Shown: positions 33,617-44,282, numbered from the stretch's first letter. The stretch is DNA of 64,000 nucleotides from Rossellomorea aquimaris (GCA_020524245.1 JAIVLN010000001.1:434001-498000); one strand, 5' to 3'. The notes: generated by a model from the letters alone, not told the origin. Program-made: numbers and translations.

Positions 33617-35410
33617 CTATTCTTCCTGTTCCTGTTCTTGCTCAGTAAAGTAGGAAACGATGTTTTCCGCAACTGAGCTTGGAATCTTCGCATCCACAAG
33701 TTCATCAACGGAAGCTTGCTTGATTTTCTTGAACGAACCGAAATGTCGTAGCAGTGCTTTCCTTCTCTTTTCACCAATGCCCGGTATTCGGTCAAGACTG
33801 GATTGGACCATTCCTTTTTCACGAATCTGCCTGTGGAAAGTGATCGCGAACCGGTGAACTTCGTCCTGTATCCGTTGTAAAAGATAGAATTCCTGACTGT
33901 TGCGAGCGAGAGGCACCACTGTAGGTGGATCGCCCATCATCAGTTGTGCTGTATTATGCTTGTCATCTTTCACGAGACCACAAACTGGGATGGATAGACC
34001 AAGTTCGTTTTCCAAAACATCAATAGCTGCACTGATCTGCCCTTTTCCACCATCGATGATGATTAAGTCCGGAAGAGGAAGGTCTTCTTTCAACACGCGG
34101 GAATAACGTCTGCGTGTCACTTCTCTCATTGAAGCGTAATCATCAGGTCCTTCGACGGTTTTGATTTTATATTTACGATACTGCTTCTTATTCGGTCTTC
34201 CATCTGTGAAGACGACCATCGCCGATACAGGATTCGTCCCCTGGATGTTAGAGTTATCGAAGGCTTCAATCCGGTTAGGCGTTGCAATCCCTAACTGTTC
34301 ACCTAGATTTTCGACCGCATTGATCGTCCGTTCTTCGTCCTTCTTTATCAACTCGAACTTCTCACTTAAAGCAATCTTGGCATTTTTCGTTGCCAGATTG
34401 ACAAGGTCTTTCTTCTTGCCTCGTTGAGGCTGGGTAACGTCGATTTCTAACAATTTCTCCAAAAGGTCGCTCTCCACATGTTTGGGTACCAGAATTTCTT
34501 TTGGCATGATGTGGTTCTTTTGCAAATAAAATTGTCCGACGAATGATAAGAACTCTTCTTCTGGATCGCCATAAACCGGAAAGAGTGACACATCCCTTTC
34601 AATAAGTTTTCCTTGTCGCACGAAGAAAACTTGGACACACATCCAGCCCTTATCGATGTGATAACCGAAAACGTCACGGTCTTTTTGATCGGTATGAACC
34701 ATCTTCTGTTGTTCCATAACGGACTCGATATGACGAATCTGATCCCTCAGTTCCTTGGCGCGTTCGAACTCCAACTCCTCTGCAGCCTTTTCCATCTTTG
34801 CTTGAAGGTCTTTCTTCACCTCATGGTGCCCACCATTCAGAAAACGGATGATGGCTTCGACCATTTCACGATTCTGTTCGTCGGTCACTTCATACACACA
34901 AGGTGCGAGGCATTGGCCCATATGATAATACAGGCAAACGCGGTCTGGCATCGTTCTACACTTACGAAGCGGATAGATGCGGTCCAATAGTTTCTTCGTT
35001 TCGTTTGCTGCATACGCATTCGGATATGGACCGAAGTATCGGCCTGTTCTCTTTTTCACATTGCGTGTCGTAATCAACCTAGGCTGTTTTTCGTTCGTAA
35101 TCTTAATATATGGATAACTTTTATCATCCTTCAACATGACGTTGTATCTTGGATCGTGCTTTTTGATCAGATTCATTTCTAGCACAAGCGCTTCAAGGTC
35201 AGATGAAGTGACGATGTATTCAAAATCCTCGATTTCAAGTACAAGTCGTTGTGTTTTTCCGTCATGTGAACCTGTAAAATAAGAGCGTACTCGGTTACGT
35301 AAGTTCTTCGCTTTTCCTACATAGATGATGTTACCGTTACGGTCTTTCATTAAATAACATCCCGGTTGGTTAGGAAGAACTGAAAGTTTTTGTTTCAATT
35401 GTTGTTTCAT
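33617..35410 (-). CDS. uvrC: Excinuclease ABC subunit C
   Basis: Nucleotide-excision repair nuclease of about 597 residues. Domains: GIY-YIG nuclease ([20 protein letters not shown]), UVR motif near 200, RNase H-like 5' nuclease ([20 protein letters not shown] and IIDGGKGQI) and C-terminal helix-hairpin-helix ([18 protein letters not shown]). Start at MKQQL after GGGGGG, overlapping the previous gene by four bases. Confidence 0.97.
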   Translation of the reverse strand: MKQQLKQKLSVLPNQPGCYLMKDRNGNIIYVGKAKNLRNRVRSYFTGSHDGKTQRLVLEIEDFEYIVTSSDLEALVLEMNLIKKHDPRYNVMLKDDKSYPYIKITNEKQPRLITTRNVKKRTGRYFGPYPNAYAANETKKLLDRIYPLRKCRTMPDRVCLYYHMGQCLAPCVYEVTDEQNREMVEAIIRFLNGGHHEVKKDLQAKMEKAAEELEFERAKELRDQIRHIESVMEQQKMVHTDQKDRDVFGYHIDKGWMCVQVFFVRQGKLIERDVSLFPVYGDPEEEFLSFVGQFYLQKNHIMPKEILVPKHVESDLLEKLLEIDVTQPQRGKKKDLVNLATKNAKIALSEKFELIKKDEERTINAVENLGEQLGIATPNRIEAFDNSNIQGTNPVSAMVVFTDGRPNKKQYRKYKIKTVEGPDDYASMREVTRRRYSRVLKEDLPLPDLIIIDGGKGQISAAIDVLENELGLSIPVCGLVKDDKHNTAQLMMGDPPTVVPLARNSQEFYLLQRIQDEVHRFAITFHRQIREKGMVQSSLDRIPGIGEKRRKALLRHFGSFKKIKQASVDELVDAKIPSSVAENIVSYFTEQEQEQEE

Positions 35411-36876
35411 GATGTCCCCCCTTTTGGCGTTCTGATGGTAGGGTCCCACTCATATAGTTCAATTTCATTATAGATCGGATCGACCAGATGGTTGGATCGG
35501 AAGACTTTGACTTTTTTCACGTAAGGCGTATAGTCGATCCCCTGATAGGCAAAGCCATTCAAAACCCGGTCGGTAATCAGAATTCTATGATTCTTCAATT
35601 GATTGATTTCCTCTTGGAACAAATGATAACGATACGTTTTTTTATAATAAAAAGATGCATTCAAATAATCAAAGACCCGTTCTTCTTCCCATGTAAAAAC
35701 AGCTAACTGGCCTTCCAGCTCGCTTACATATTCCATTAGCTGATAGGAAGCCGGTTTTTCCGCTCTGATTTCTTCAATTTGGAAGACTCCCTTTACCGAT
35801 TGTAACATCAACAGGGGAACAAGTGTTAGTATGAGGGCTCCCCTTTTGCCTTTGCCTATGTTCAAACTTCCTGCTGATTGCATCAGAAGTAGGATCGTCA
35901 ACGGTACGAGGGGTAATATATGCCGCGGTTTCTCTATGTTCTGACCGATCCATGCCCATGCCAAATAGGCAATAAACAGAATGAGCATCCAACGGTCTGC
36001 TTTTTCCGGACCGAAATAGATAAGGATGCCAACAATACCGAACAGCAGTATACCCGAAATAATGGATTCACCCAAAAGACCCGTCCAAATATAATTGATG
36101 AAAATCAGTTGGAATAGACGATCTACTAACGACCGATCACTGGTGACGACCGATCCACCCCATTCTTGGAAATGTCCACTCGTAAATGAAACCGATAACT
36201 CAAGAAATGAACCGATTCCTCCCGCACTCGTAATGAGTCCACCAATCCATATGAATTGGAAGAAAATGAAGAGAATGATTTCCACCAGTGGAATCGCTGA
36301 TCGCTGTACTCCTCTCCATCTTCTCCACCATAATAAGAGCATTCCGATGCCGAACGGAAAATAAGAGAGCCGGATGCCCATCAATATACTGAAAAGAAAT
36401 GAAGCAAGAACAGCAGGCCCTAGACGACCCTTTTTTTCACTGGAATAATCCAATGCCCAGAAAAACCAGAGTAGCACAGCTACTGCTGATGCTTCACTCA
36501 TCGGTTGAGTCGACATCACCCAGAGATATGTGGATGATTGGACGACCATTGTACCGAGTAGCGCAAGCCAATTATCCATTCGTTTCTTCAAAATCATATA
36601 TGTTGGAATGGCTGCCGACGTCCATAAAACCGCACTTACGATTGATAGCGACTTGGCTGGTTCTTGTACAAATGGTTCTACCATCATCCCCATAAAAATG
36701 AAGTAAGGATATCCCGGGAAATGGGGCTGCATCATGAACAAGTCAAACCTTCCAAGCGCAAGGCTGAAGTCTACCATATCCCAGGTAGAAGCATATGGAC
36801 TTGCATAGTATATACGGATCCCTAAAAAGAAGATCATTATGAGAATGAATGCTGTTACAGAATATATTCGCTTCAA
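35407..36876 (-). CDS. Multispan membrane protein, GT-C glycosyltransferase-like
   Basis: Protein of 489 residues with about ten membrane helices in the first 380 residues and a soluble C-terminal tail of about 110. Early acidic residues in a loop after helix 1 ([14 protein letters not shown]) and the alternating architecture resemble polyprenyl-phosphate-sugar-dependent GT-C enzymes, but no diagnostic motif is clear. The start is TTG after AAGGTGA. It is coupled to uvrC by a four-base overlap, probably only by transcription. Confidence 0.6.
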   Translation of the reverse strand: MKRIYSVTAFILIMIFFLGIRIYYASPYASTWDMVDFSLALGRFDLFMMQPHFPGYPYFIFMGMMVEPFVQEPAKSLSIVSAVLWTSAAIPTYMILKKRMDNWLALLGTMVVQSSTYLWVMSTQPMSEASAVAVLLWFFWALDYSSEKKGRLGPAVLASFLFSILMGIRLSYFPFGIGMLLLWWRRWRGVQRSAIPLVEIILFIFFQFIWIGGLITSAGGIGSFLELSVSFTSGHFQEWGGSVVTSDRSLVDRLFQLIFINYIWTGLLGESIISGILLFGIVGILIYFGPEKADRWMLILFIAYLAWAWIGQNIEKPRHILPLVPLTILLLMQSAGSLNIGKGKRGALILTLVPLLMLQSVKGVFQIEEIRAEKPASYQLMEYVSELEGQLAVFTWEEERVFDYLNASFYYKKTYRYHLFQEEINQLKNHRILITDRVLNGFAYQGIDYTPYVKKVKVFRSNHLVDPIYNEIELYEWDPTIRTPKGGTS

Positions 36877-36937
36877 GATGATTCACCTTACTGTTCATAT
36901 GTCTATCTACCTATTATGCTTCCTGGACATAAAGAAA

Positions 36938-36969
36938 ACAAGACGGATACATCGCTGTAAACGTCTTGT
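36938..36969 (-). terminator. Terminator of FTR1 operon
   Basis: ACAAGACG/CGTCTTGT stem with a long loop and TTTTCTTT on the minus strand. Confidence 0.7.
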
Positions 36970-36980
36970 CGTGTGTCTGA

Positions 36981-37955
36981 TTATGTGTTGATTGTCGTAA
37001 CTCCAGGGGATTTTTTACGATAATCATTGGAGACTTCTTGTTTGTCTTCATTATGGGCTACAGCCTGTTTTGCTGTAGCTGTCTTTTCTTTGCCGTTTTC
37101 TTTGACGAGTAAGTAAATGACGACAAAGTATCCGATATACGCAACCACTTCTTCAATGGACGGCATGGATGAGTACCCGAAAAGAGCCTTGAAGAATATG
37201 CCGATTTCACCTGATAGGAGCGGTGCTACCCCATGGTCTCTTACATAGTGAGCATAGTCGATTGGATGCTCCGGAAGAAAACTAGTCAGGTTGTAGACTT
37301 GCGGCATGACGCTTCCGATGATCTTCAAGTCTTGCATCATGGAAATACCTTGTACAAGTAATCCTGCTGCAACAACAACGATGAATGCGCCTGTAAATTT
37401 GAAGAACGTCTTCAATGGTACGCGCATCGATCCTTTGAAGAAGAAGTAACATACGACAACCGCAATCAGGACTCCGGAGATCGCTCCCCAACCCGTGATC
37501 GCTTTCTCAATGTTTCCTCCTGTAATCGCGGCGAAGAAGAACACTGTCTCGATTCCTTCTCTTAGTACAACAAGGAAAGAATGGAAGACCATACCGATGA
37601 CATTTCCTGTCGTCAAGTACGTATCGAGCTTCGACTCCATTTCACCTTTTAGATTCTTGCTATGTTTAGCCATCCAGAAGACCATCTGGGTCAAGAGGAT
37701 CGAGGAAATCATCATGATTGATATTTTCAGATACATTTCACTGCCCATTGCCGCGAACCCAGTGAACACGACCTGGAATAACAAGGCAGCTCCAAAGCTT
37801 GCTAGGAGCGCAAGTCCGACACCTATCCACACATATTTAGTGAATTCTGGTCGTTTAATTCGCTTCAGATAAGTAGTGATGATTCCGACAATCAGTAAAG
37901 CTTCGAGCGCTTCACGGAATGTAATCAATAATGCTTGGATTTCTATACTCGCCAT
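36981..37955 (-). CDS. efeU: FTR1-family high-affinity iron permease
   Basis: Membrane protein of 324 residues with seven predicted spans. Both iron-binding RExxE motifs are present: REALE in helix 1 (LLITFREALEALLIVG) and REGIE in helix 4 (SFLVVLREGIETVFFF). It transports iron across the membrane. It lacks the extracellular N-terminal domain some relatives carry. That part seems to be the separate gene 30 bases upstream, and the pair has a perfect Fur box. Confidence 0.93.
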   Translation of the reverse strand: MASIEIQALLITFREALEALLIVGIITTYLKRIKRPEFTKYVWIGVGLALLASFGAALLFQVVFTGFAAMGSEMYLKISIMMISSILLTQMVFWMAKHSKNLKGEMESKLDTYLTTGNVIGMVFHSFLVVLREGIETVFFFAAITGGNIEKAITGWGAISGVLIAVVVCYFFFKGSMRVPLKTFFKFTGAFIVVVAAGLLVQGISMMQDLKIIGSVMPQVYNLTSFLPEHPIDYAHYVRDHGVAPLLSGEIGIFFKALFGYSSMPSIEEVVAYIGYFVVIYLLVKENGKEKTATAKQAVAHNEDKQEVSNDYRKKSPGVTTINT

Positions 37956-37985
37956 ATGCTCTCTCCCCTATCTCGTTCAGGCCTT

Positions 37986-38726
37986 TTATCTTTTTCTACG
38001 AACGTATATTACGACTCCGATGATGATAACGGCTAGAATCAGAATCGGTAACCAGTTTTTGAGCTGGGCGTAGTCCGTCCATGTTTGTGTGTTAGACGCA
38101 CTATCCTCTTCTGATCCATCAGCTGCGTAATGTCCAACGTCGACACTTTCTAAATCAAAGAACTGCTTTAACTCGTTCAAGATGTTCTCTTTACTTGTTT
38201 TGAATCCTTCTGGATTCGCCTCTTTCTCCCCGACTCCAAACAAACCAGGGTTTCCTAGAGCGTTAAGAGCGTTTTCAAACTCATCCTTCAACTGAGTATC
38301 TAATTCAGGATTTTCGTTTTGTACGGCTGGAGAAAGGACTTTATATGTAGCATTCGCTTTCGCTATTAAGATTTTGTTTTTATCCACTTCATCAAATTTC
38401 TCCTCAATCGCACCTAGGCGTCTGGAGATGTTGAGAACGAGGATCGTCTGCATATGATCAATGATCGCTTCTTTATCTTTTTCGTCGAAAGCTTCTTCTA
38501 CGTTGTTCACGACTTCATTTCCCATATGTAATTGAATCTCTTCTTTAACGGTACCGAAGAGTTCTTCGGCTTTATTGTAATTCTCATTATCTAAGTAACT
38601 GACCATTTCCTCGTATGCGATAGCGATCGGTTCTTCACTTGGATCACCGTAAGAATATGCCATCGCTTCAACTGGAATCATGATCGTTAGTAATAGCAGT
38701 AGGACGGATTGCATTAGTACACGCAT
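37986..38726 (-). CDS. Membrane-anchored extracellular partner of FTR1
   Basis: Protein of about 246 residues: N-terminal signal peptide, a helical extracellular region (DHMQTILVLNISRRLGAIEE, then KNKILIAKANATYKVLSP), and one C-terminal membrane helix ending in YVRRKR. It resembles the extracellular part fused to FTR1 in other Firmicutes. Start taken at MRVLMQ, nine bases after GAAGGG. Fur-controlled. It probably captures or delivers iron to the permease. Confidence 0.7.
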   Translation of the reverse strand: MRVLMQSVLLLLLTIMIPVEAMAYSYGDPSEEPIAIAYEEMVSYLDNENYNKAEELFGTVKEEIQLHMGNEVVNNVEEAFDEKDKEAIIDHMQTILVLNISRRLGAIEEKFDEVDKNKILIAKANATYKVLSPAVQNENPELDTQLKDEFENALNALGNPGLFGVGEKEANPEGFKTSKENILNELKQFFDLESVDVGHYAADGSEEDSASNTQTWTDYAQLKNWLPILILAVIIIGVVIYVRRKR

Positions 38727-38749
38727 GTTCATCTTCCCTTCATCGTAAA

Positions 38750-38764
38750 TGATAATCATTATCA
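38750..38764. promoter_or_regulatory. Fur box of the FTR1 operon
   Basis: TGATAATCATTATCA, a perfect 7-1-7 match to the Bacillus Fur box, about 25 bases upstream of the first gene. Predicts repression under iron sufficiency. Confidence 0.92.
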
Positions 38765-38782
38765 CGGTAAAAGTCAATATAT

Positions 38783-39520
38783 TTAGCGAAATTGATTCTC
38801 AGTTAGCTCTTCATTAAAGGTCTTTCGCACAGGCTTTCTATTCATTTCTTTGTAGATAGCTGGAATGACCGACGTCAAATACGCTTTGAACTTGATAAAA
38901 GACTGTCCCTTCGTTCGTACTTGATAATGGATCGGAATCTCTTTCATCCGATAGCCTTTTCGAACTAAGTTTAACGTGATGACTTGAGCATAATTGTAGT
39001 CATGAATGATTTCAGCATCCATTGCAGCAGCTCTTGAAAAAGCTCTCATGCCTGATTGACCATCATAGATCCAGCGGCGTAATAAAATAGACTGAGTGAG
39101 TGTGAACACATAATTCCCCAATCGTCTGTGAAGTTTCATCCCTTTGATCGTTCCTTTGAATCGAGAGCCCATCACATAATCCGCTTCTTCAGATATAATC
39201 GGTGCTACCAGATCCGGGATTTCGTTTGCTGGATACTCGTTATCTGCATCGATCATGACACTGATATCAGCCCCTAGTTCGACTGATACCTTCAAGCCTT
39301 CCCGAACTGCAGCACCGAGTCCCTGGTTTTGTTGAAAGGAGCGGATATGATCCGCTCCGGCTTTCTTAGCGACTTGCACGGTCTGATCTTTTGAACCGTC
39401 ATCTATGACCAGCACTTCAACTTTATAATTTGTATGGAACTCTTTTGGTATTCTTTCAATGACTTCTTGTATGGAATTTTCCTCATTGTGTGCGGGTAAA
39501 AATACGATGATTTTCTTCAA
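38783..39520 (-). CDS. Family 2 glycosyltransferase (DPM1-like)
   Basis: Cytoplasmic GT-A transferase of 245 residues with FLPAHNEENSIQEVIERIP, VIDDGSKDQT and the metal-binding region MIDADNEYP. It resembles dolichyl/undecaprenyl-phosphate sugar synthases. Start is TTG after GAGGGAAC, inside the 3' end of the preceding gene (38-base overlap). Probably supplies lipid-linked sugar. Confidence 0.85.
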   Translation of the reverse strand: MKKIIVFLPAHNEENSIQEVIERIPKEFHTNYKVEVLVIDDGSKDQTVQVAKKAGADHIRSFQQNQGLGAAVREGLKVSVELGADISVMIDADNEYPANEIPDLVAPIISEEADYVMGSRFKGTIKGMKLHRRLGNYVFTLTQSILLRRWIYDGQSGMRAFSRAAAMDAEIIHDYNYAQVITLNLVRKGYRMKEIPIHYQVRTKGQSFIKFKAYLTSVIPAIYKEMNRKPVRKTFNEELTENQFR

Positions 39521-40997
39521 GATGTTCCCTCTTTTCTTTCGTTGATGGCCGGATTGCTTTTCGCAACACTCGTCCCCTGCTGTGGCTCGGGAATGGTGTG
39601 CCTAATAAGTGTGCAATCGTCGGTGCCACTGATACTAATGATTCACGATCTTCTACCACTTTTCCAGACTGCACGTGTGGCCCCCACATGAAGAACGGTA
39701 CGAACCGTTCTCCTTCATCAAGATGTCCGTGTCCTCCTATACCATCGGCTTGTCCATGATCGGCGCAAATCATCAGGGTCGTATTCTCCATCTTTCCTTC
39801 ATCTTTCATCCATTGTACGAACTCTTTAATCAACTGATCGGCTTCTTCGATTTTTTGGATATATTCATCATAAAAGACGCCCTGTGAATGTCCGGTTTGG
39901 TCTGTACCAATCAACTGTGTGATGAACAAGTCCGGGTCTTCCTTTTTCATGATCTGTTTGGAACGCTCAATAATGTTTCGATCTGCGCGGTCGTTATCCA
40001 TGACCGCTGTTACAGTGTCGACATCATTCCCCAGGGAATCGACAAGATGGGCAATTCCGAGTAATCGACCTTTTTTACCGACCGATCGCAAGGCATCGAA
40101 AATGCTCCCGACCTTGATTCCAAGCTTCCAAACCATGTTGGATGTAATGCCATGCTCATAAGGATATGTGCCCGTGAACATGGAGGTGAAGCAAACGACA
40201 GTACGCGCGGGGTACACCGTTTCCATTTGTGTATATTCCGTCCCTTCCTTACGAAGCTTGTCCAGAAACGGCGTATTTGCTTGATAGAATCGTTCTTTTC
40301 TCATCCCATCAATGACAATGACGACTACTCGATTTGACAGTCCTTCACTTTCCTTCTCATTTTCACGTGTGTAGGAATCATACATTTCAGGCTTCCAATC
40401 AAATAAATTGCGGTGCAATATGGAAGCATACAGCCATAAACCGAGTAAGAAGACGGCTGGTGTTAGGAAAAATTCAGCTTGAATCGCCGTAGGTCCCTGG
40501 AGGTTTGTAAAAATCAAATTCCAAAGAGAGAGAACGAGAAGGAATTTCGGCATCTGTTCTTGTGCATTCCCACTTGTTGAATCACTATTTTTCAATACGA
40601 GTTTCCAGAAGCGCTTGAAATTCATCCAGCTCGTGCCAATTCTCAAATGATAGTAGAACGTACCCCAGAAAAAGACAGTGAAAAAGAAATAAAGTCCTAA
40701 TGCGAATATTAGTAGAGGCAAGTTCAAGTCGGGCCAGATCATGACGAAAACGACAAATGGAATCCATAAGTAATTCCGCAGCATCAGTGGAAAATCATAG
40801 TGGAAGAAAAGGGCGAGTAGCGGGATCGTCAAAAGAAACGCCAAAGATCCATACTGCCAGAAACTTAAGTTTCCCCATTGTGGAATATGAAAGAGCAGCA
40901 ACGTACCGAACACGAAAATCGGTGTGAACGGTTTCCCTTCATTCAGTAAATTCCAACATCTTGCTGCGATTTTTTCGAACTTTGACGCTTGTTTCAT
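39483..40997 (-). CDS. Membrane alkaline-phosphatase-superfamily phosphodiesterase
   Basis: Protein of 504 residues: about five membrane helices (35-200) then a type I phosphodiesterase/nucleotide pyrophosphatase domain. Metal and nucleophile sites are visible in VVIVIDGMRKERF, TVVCFTSMFTGTYPYEHGI, LIGTDQTGHSQG and ICADHGQADGIGGHGHL. It may hydrolyse or transfer phosphoglycerol- or nucleotide-linked groups. Overlaps its neighbours on both sides (ATGA upstream). Confidence 0.85.
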   Translation of the reverse strand: MKQASKFEKIAARCWNLLNEGKPFTPIFVFGTLLLFHIPQWGNLSFWQYGSLAFLLTIPLLALFFHYDFPLMLRNYLWIPFVVFVMIWPDLNLPLLIFALGLYFFFTVFFWGTFYYHLRIGTSWMNFKRFWKLVLKNSDSTSGNAQEQMPKFLLVLSLWNLIFTNLQGPTAIQAEFFLTPAVFLLGLWLYASILHRNLFDWKPEMYDSYTRENEKESEGLSNRVVVIVIDGMRKERFYQANTPFLDKLRKEGTEYTQMETVYPARTVVCFTSMFTGTYPYEHGITSNMVWKLGIKVGSIFDALRSVGKKGRLLGIAHLVDSLGNDVDTVTAVMDNDRADRNIIERSKQIMKKEDPDLFITQLIGTDQTGHSQGVFYDEYIQKIEEADQLIKEFVQWMKDEGKMENTTLMICADHGQADGIGGHGHLDEGERFVPFFMWGPHVQSGKVVEDRESLVSVAPTIAHLLGTPFPSHSRGRVLRKAIRPSTKEKREHLEENHRIFTRTQ

Positions 40998-41911
40998 GAT
41001 TTTTCCCCTTTCCTTTGTATCCAGCCTTTAATGGTGTGAATCGGGATCGGGGTCCAAATGACCAAGCCGACTCCAATCAGGAATGATAATAGAAATTTAA
41101 AAAGATGTGTCGTCAACGCAATGCTGTATCCCGTTTTCATACCGAATCCGATAAAAACGAGGACAGCTGTCATGACACTTTCATATGTGCCCAATCCACC
41201 TGGTGTGAAATGGAAGACCTGTCCTGCAACGGTCAAGCTGTTCACCCAGACACTCTGTAAGTATCCAAGTGGAGAAAGGAATTGTTTAGCTACTTGAAAA
41301 AGGACAACCCCTTCTAAAATCCAGCTGAGTATGGTCAAAGACAGGATACCGGTTGCGTATTTGAAACCAAGACCTTTTAAATGGATGAAGCCTTGCTTCA
41401 GCCAATCGATTTTGTCTTGAAGTTTCCATGCAACGAACGAAAGGACGATTGTTCCTAATGCGGTAAGGAAAAACAACCATACAGAGATCTGGTATCCATA
41501 GATGAAAGCCCCGATCAATGTGAATGTTGTTAAGATTAGGAGATCCAGTCCACGCATGAGGATGACGGATGTTAAGGAACGCTTATAAGAAAGCTCATGC
41601 CTCATCGAGACGACACCTGCCCTGATCAGATCTCCTCCTTTAATCGGTAAAATATGATTGAGCACAAAACTGTAAAAGATTCCTATGATACTTGACTTGT
41701 AGGTGATTTGATCCCGCAAAAACATTTTCCAGGCAAGTGCTCTGAAAAGAAAGGCGGACGTATAGACCGTCGACATGATGAATAGGCTTGTCCATTCGAA
41801 AGACGAAAGGAGTGAAGACCTGAATTCCTCATCAGACATGACGAGCACGGAAATCCATATAAATGCCGCCAAGAATAGAAATCGAATCATCGCGATCCAC
41901 TTCTTGCTCAT
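40994..41911 (-). CDS. UPF0104 / LPG-synthase-like membrane protein
   Basis: Protein of about 305 residues with seven or eight membrane helices. The family pattern (LFRALAWKMFL, ILPIKGGDLIRAGVVS, ILMRGLDLLIL, FTPGGLGTYESVMTAVLVF) is that of lysylphosphatidylglycerol-synthase membrane domains, many of which move or accept lipid-linked substrates. Start at MSKKW, overlapping the epimerase stop as ATGA. Confidence 0.85.
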   Translation of the reverse strand: MSKKWIAMIRFLFLAAFIWISVLVMSDEEFRSSLLSSFEWTSLFIMSTVYTSAFLFRALAWKMFLRDQITYKSSIIGIFYSFVLNHILPIKGGDLIRAGVVSMRHELSYKRSLTSVILMRGLDLLILTTFTLIGAFIYGYQISVWLFFLTALGTIVLSFVAWKLQDKIDWLKQGFIHLKGLGFKYATGILSLTILSWILEGVVLFQVAKQFLSPLGYLQSVWVNSLTVAGQVFHFTPGGLGTYESVMTAVLVFIGFGMKTGYSIALTTHLFKFLLSFLIGVGLVIWTPIPIHTIKGWIQRKGEKS

Positions 41912-42871
41912 CGGTACCACGCTTTTGCCCATTCGATCGTTTTTTCTATCCCCTTTTCAATGGATACTTCAGGGACATAATCTAATTGGCTGGATGCTTT
42001 CGTAATATTTGCCCAAGTCATGTTGACATCCCCAGTCCGCCACGGTTTTTCAATAACATCCATATGTGGAAAGTGTCTTTTGAAAACATTGAGTAAATCG
42101 ATCATTTTGATGGGATTACCGGAACCGATGTTCAAGATGGCATATTGTTGCTCTAGCTTTGAAGAGTCCCTTAATGCAATCGTCGATATACGTATAATCG
42201 CGGGCACTGTCCAAACTGTATATTTCAATCGGTTCATTGGATAGCAGTTTACGTGTGAACTTTGGAATCGCCATGTCCGGTCTCCCCCATGGACCATAAA
42301 CCGTAAACATTCGGAGAATCGTCATTTTGAATCCGTATAGTTTGTGAAAGGCATGGCAAAAGGACTCCGCACCTGCTTTTGCAGCAGCATAAGGCGATTC
42401 CACTTCTCCAATCCGCATGTCTTCGTGGAAAGCCCCATTATTCTGATTTCCATAAACAGAGGAAGAAGACGCGAATAGCACGCGATTGACTTCTGATTCC
42501 CCAGCCGCTTTCAGTACGTTGATGGTGGCATTGATATCATAGTCCACATACGGCAAAGGTTGTTCGACGGAATACGAGACACCTGGTAATGCTGCCAAAT
42601 GGTAGACAATATCAAACCGTTGATCCATAAAAAGTTGTCTGGTCTCCTCTTCATGGCGTAAATCCAGCTGGATGAACGGAACCGTACCTACTTGCATTTC
42701 GATGTCTTTAATATGTTGTTTTTTTCGTGCGATGGAATAATAGGGATCCAAGTTATCGATGATTGTCACATCATGACCTTCAGTGATCAATCGCTTCGTC
42801 AGATGGCTACCGATGAAACCCGCTCCCCCAGTAACTGCAATCTTCAATCTATTCAACAACCTTTTGTTCAT
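41908..42871 (-). pseudogene. NAD-dependent sugar epimerase, frameshifted
   Basis: The 5' part (through YTYIDDCIKG) has the Rossmann motif VTGGAGFIGSHL and catalytic YAAAK, typical of UDP-glucuronate or UDP-glucose epimerases. The 3' part (LEQQYAILNIGSGNPIKMID onward) continues the same family in another frame. The shift lies near 42160-42190. Repairing it needs one base fewer or an equivalent change, and loss of one copy of an 8-bp GGCATTAA-like repeat would also explain it. The downstream ATGA overlap is intact, so decay is recent, or this is a sequencing error. Confidence 0.8.
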
Positions 42872-42932
42872 CTGTATTTCAAGCTTTTACCGTACCATTA
42901 TAGTATACCTACTACAAGTTGAAATATTGAAA

Positions 42933-42992
42933 GGGCTGAACTCATAAAGAAGTGCCAGATCTCCCAGGTTGGTTCAGAGAGTCCGACACTTT
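42933..42992. terminator. Long hairpin between lipoprotein and epimerase genes
   Basis: AGGGCTGA/TCAGCCCT with further pairing inside (CTCA/TGAG, AAGTG/CACTT, CTC/GAG). T-runs are short, so termination is plausible but not certain. Confidence 0.55.
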
Positions 42993-43042
42993 TGAGTCAG
43001 CCCTATTGTGAGCTTCTTATTTGAGTTTCTAATGTATCGAAG

Positions 43043-44236
43043 TTATTTTGTTACGCTGTTCAATGTTTTTTCGATGGAAGAAAGCAATTCTTTCGCTTTT
43101 TCTTGATCGTCCGCCTCTACAGCTCCGATGTAGTCTTCTGCTTGTTTGCGAAGTTCAGCGTATTGCTCTTCACCAAGTTTCGCCTTAAGGTCTGTTTCAA
43201 GGATCTCGATGAATAGAGCTCCTTCAAGTGCCGTGATCATGGACTTGTCTTCGCCCCAGTATTCTTGGCTCTCTTCATATTCGTGAAGGGCAACTTTAGA
43301 GAAACCACTTACAAATGCTTCATTGATTGCTTTAGGATCTAGCTTCGTAACATCACTTTCAAGGTTCAATTGAGTTTCGATCAATTGAGCTTCTTCAGAT
43401 GCATACTTTTCAAGGTAAGATTTGATGGATTGGAAGAATGCCCATCCTTCAGCTTGCTCCACACGTGCTGCTTCTGGATCTTCCTTCGCTTCTTTCGCTG
43501 CTTTCGTTGCGTAACCGTGAGGCTCAGCTCCGACTGCAAGATAGAACGTACGCATCAAGGACTTGTCTACTACTTGTTTTCCAAGTTGGAAAGCAAGCTC
43601 ATCATCGTTTTCGACTGCTGTTTCCATTTCACCAAAACCAGCTTGGATTTTTTCAGCCATGTTTGTGGAATATGCTGAATCACGCTTTTGGACAGTTCCT
43701 TCGAGAGCAGCATAGAATGCTTTTGCTTCTTCAAGTTCTACGTTTACTTCTTCTTTATGTCCCCAATGTTCTTTGATTTCAATGAATTCATGACGCATTG
43801 TGAAGAAGAATGCTTCTTGCATGATCTTATCGAAGATTTGCTTGACGACACTTCCGTCAAGATCGCCTGATTTACCAGCTTCAAGTGCTGTTGTGATTTG
43901 TTGGTCCATTGACGTTTCGAATTCACCGTCACGCTTTTTCACAAGACCTTGCAAGTCTTTTTTGTACAGGTCCATGACCATGTCATAGTTGACTTCTTGG
44001 CCATCTTTAGCTTTAGCCAACTCATCTTTTCCTGTGTTGTAGGATTCAACCATTGCTGCAATCTCTTCAGTTGGAGATTGTGCTGCAGTTTCTTCCTTTT
44101 CCTCTTTTTGGTCTTTATTTTCATTCTCTTCCGTTTGTGTGTTGGTCTCTTCTTTCTTCTCATCCTGACCACAAGCTGAAAGAAGTAAGCTTAATGCTAA
44201 GAAACTGCTTGATACAACTTTAAATTTGTTTGTCAT
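43043..44236 (-). CDS. Fur-controlled lipoprotein with duplicated helical domain
   Basis: Protein of 397 residues: a lipoprotein signal (FLALSLLLSACG), then an acidic Lys/Glu/Gln linker to about 55, then a helical region containing repeated patterns (GLVKKRDGEFETSMDQQITT and GTVQKRDSAYSTNMAEKIQA; RHEFIEIKEHWG and LHEYEESQEYWG). The repeats recall the extracellular FTR1 partner gene at 37986. Two Fur boxes precede it. A surface iron-binding role is inferred. It lacks a clear imelysin GxHxxE motif. Confidence 0.65.
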   Translation of the reverse strand: MTNKFKVVSSSFLALSLLLSACGQDEKKEETNTQTEENENKDQKEEKEETAAQSPTEEIAAMVESYNTGKDELAKAKDGQEVNYDMVMDLYKKDLQGLVKKRDGEFETSMDQQITTALEAGKSGDLDGSVVKQIFDKIMQEAFFFTMRHEFIEIKEHWGHKEEVNVELEEAKAFYAALEGTVQKRDSAYSTNMAEKIQAGFGEMETAVENDDELAFQLGKQVVDKSLMRTFYLAVGAEPHGYATKAAKEAKEDPEAARVEQAEGWAFFQSIKSYLEKYASEEAQLIETQLNLESDVTKLDPKAINEAFVSGFSKVALHEYEESQEYWGEDKSMITALEGALFIEILETDLKAKLGEEQYAELRKQAEDYIGAVEADDQEKAKELLSSIEKTLNSVTK

Positions 44237-44267
44237 TGTTGTTTCTCCCCCATATATGTAGTGATAA

Positions 44268-44282
44268 TGATAATGATTATCA
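44268..44282. promoter_or_regulatory. Fur box 1 of lipoprotein gene
   Basis: TGATAATGATTATCA, perfect 7-1-7 Fur site, extended on the left by another GATAAT hexamer. Confidence 0.92.

Noticed and set aside
41908-42871. Programmed ribosomal frameshift in the epimerase
   Set aside because: No slippery heptamer or downstream pseudoknot is evident, and this family is not known to use frameshifting. Mutation or sequencing error is simpler.
43043-44236. Imelysin/EfeO peptidase-like assignment for the lipoprotein
   Set aside because: The GxHxxE signature of imelysins is not seen. Only the Fur boxes and general architecture point to iron.
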